Shown here one piece after another: positions 5,346 to 5,902 of a DNA stretch of 5,902 nucleotides; positions within the stretch are counted from its first letter, which is position 1, and the number at the start of each line of letters is the position of its first letter. The stretch spans positions 1 to 5,902 of the forward strand of contig JBEKCP010000398.1 in the NCBI GenBank assembly GCA_050014815.1, in the 5' to 3' direction. The notes beneath the pieces were generated by a model. That model had not been told where the DNA came from. It did not search any database and saw only the letters and a list, made by a program, of their open reading frames with translations. The translations under genes and the position numbers were made by a program. This stretch comes from JBEKCP01 sp050014815. GTDB lineage: Bacteria; Planctomycetota; Planctomycetia; Pirellulales; Thermoguttaceae.

Positions 5346-5887
5346 TAATGGGGAGTTGCCCCTCCATGGTGGGGATCGCTCAGGAAGAGTGCGTCCCAAG
5401 CATCTCCTGGCGGATGCATCAGTTTCTGCACCTGTTCGTCCACCCACGGGTAGATGCCATCAGTGTCGCCAGGAAACCGTTGCATTGCGACTGTCATCAG
5501 TTCTTCTCGCAGGCGTGGCGAAAGTACAGACGGCTCCCCTCGAATCCCCGCCCAAACCATGCCATCGACAATTCGGAAGATGCGCTCCTCCGGCACTTCG
5601 AGCGTCCATTGACAGTAACCGCACTTGTGGGGCCAGTCGTCGGCTGATGAGCAACACCAGACGAACTGATCCGTTCCGACCCGGCGCCACAATCCCTCGT
5701 AAGCAGCCCGATACTGTTGGACGAACGTCGATTTTTCGGGCTTGACCTCGCCCTGTAACCGTTCACAGGGGACTGTCCCAATTTTCGCGGCGAAGAAGGT
5801 GTGGCCGCAAGAACAACCGGTATTCGCCGCGAAAATGGGACTGTCCCCCTCGGCCGTAAGGGGACAGGCACATTTTTCGGCCGTCAA
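5345..5887 (-). CDS. hypothetical protein with CC and CxxC motifs; 5' end lies in a repeat
   Basis: The coding-looking part begins near 5764 and runs to a TAG at 5345-5347. It reads YRAAYEGLWRRVGTDQFVWC (59-78), then CSSADDWPHKCGYCQWTLEV, then FRIVDGMVWAGIRGEP, ending PWVDEQVQKLMHPPGDAW and DALFLSD. C78-C79 and the CGYC pair at 89-92 could bind a metal. No signal or membrane segment is visible, and I do not recognise the family. The frame stays open upstream through the inverted repeat at 5767-5850, but the only starts there are a TTG at 5887 and others inside the repeat, and no ATG occurs before GGC-ATG-GTT well inside the gene. The true N-terminus is therefore unclear: either the repeat supplies it, or insertion of the repeat removed it. 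Third codon positions are less GC-rich than in the helicase, consistent with a different origin. Confidence 0.55.
   Translation of the reverse strand: MTAEKCACPLTAEGDSPIFAANTGCSCGHTFFAAKIGTVPCERLQGEVKPEKSTFVQQYRAAYEGLWRRVGTDQFVWCCSSADDWPHKCGYCQWTLEVPEERIFRIVDGMVWAGIRGEPSVLSPRLREELMTVAMQRFPGDTDGIYPWVDEQVQKLMHPPGDAWDALFLSDPHHGGATPH
5767..5850. repeat. long inverted repeat with GGGACTGTCCC arms
   Basis: TTTTCGCGGCGAA (5782-5794) pairs perfectly with TTCGCCGCGAAAA (5823-5835). After a bulged A the pairing extends outward through CCCA/TGGG and into the self-complementary GGGACTGTCCC of each arm, giving a stem of about 26 bp with a 28-base loop. The motif resembles abundant REP-like palindromes I recall from planctomycetes and other large genomes. 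It is probably a dispersed non-autonomous element. Confidence 0.8.
5851..5884. repeat. second short palindromic-type motif beside the inverted repeat
   Basis: CGGCCGT at 5851-5857 and 5878-5884 brackets GGGGACAGGCACATTTTT. The inner string is another frequent dispersed motif in such genomes, and CGGCCG is itself palindromic. It appears to be a second repeat unit set next to the first. Confidence 0.45.
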
Positions 5888-5902
5888 AGACTAGCGACTG
5901 GC

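Noticed and set aside
1..5902. tRNA or rRNA genes
   Set aside because: I saw no T-loop GGTTCGAATC-type motif with a matching acceptor stem and no rRNA signature on either strand.

Overview
The window is GC-rich DNA that looks like an accessory region of a planctomycete or a similar large-genome bacterium. The evidence for this is the type of dispersed palindromes (blocks of hairpins with 3-base loops, and GGGACTGTCCC-type inverted repeats), together with a nucleotidyltransferase-like/small-protein pair and a PH-like membrane protein of kinds I associate with that phylum. The assignment rests on recognition, not on a search.

Layout. 1-1394 (minus): N-terminal 464 residues of a SWIM-domain SNF2 helicase, cut by the left edge of the window. 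1510-2339 (minus): a two-gene unit in which a small 88-residue protein overlaps by 22 bases a 194-residue nucleotidyltransferase-like protein whose catalytic motif appears eroded. 2340-2966: no gene; it holds a candidate promoter for that unit, two copies of a GC-rich repeat and a dense array of seven small hairpins. 2967-3420 (minus): a broken HNH endonuclease gene with a frameshift and a lost zinc cysteine. 3511-3550: a third, inverted copy of the GC-rich repeat. 3551-3919: no convincing gene, but a plausible promoter. 3920-4372 (plus): an intact two-helix membrane protein with a PH-like tail, followed after 8 bases by the start of a secreted beta-helix protein that loses its family sequence after residue 63. 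4730-5101 (plus): the first third of a DUF763 protein, which breaks off abruptly. 5139-5887 (minus): two unrecognised genes joined by a TAGTG stop/start overlap; the 5' end of the first runs into a long inverted repeat.

The left 2.3 kb reads as ordinary intact genes. From about 2.5 kb to the right edge the window is a mosaic of repeats and gene fragments: a frameshifted HNH gene, a beta-helix start, a DUF763 start, and possibly a gene end on the opposite strand. This suggests repeated rearrangement at a hotspot. I see no complete new multi-gene system. The best candidates for novelty are the small-protein/nucleotidyltransferase pair, the hairpin array, and the TAGTG-coupled pair at the right edge.
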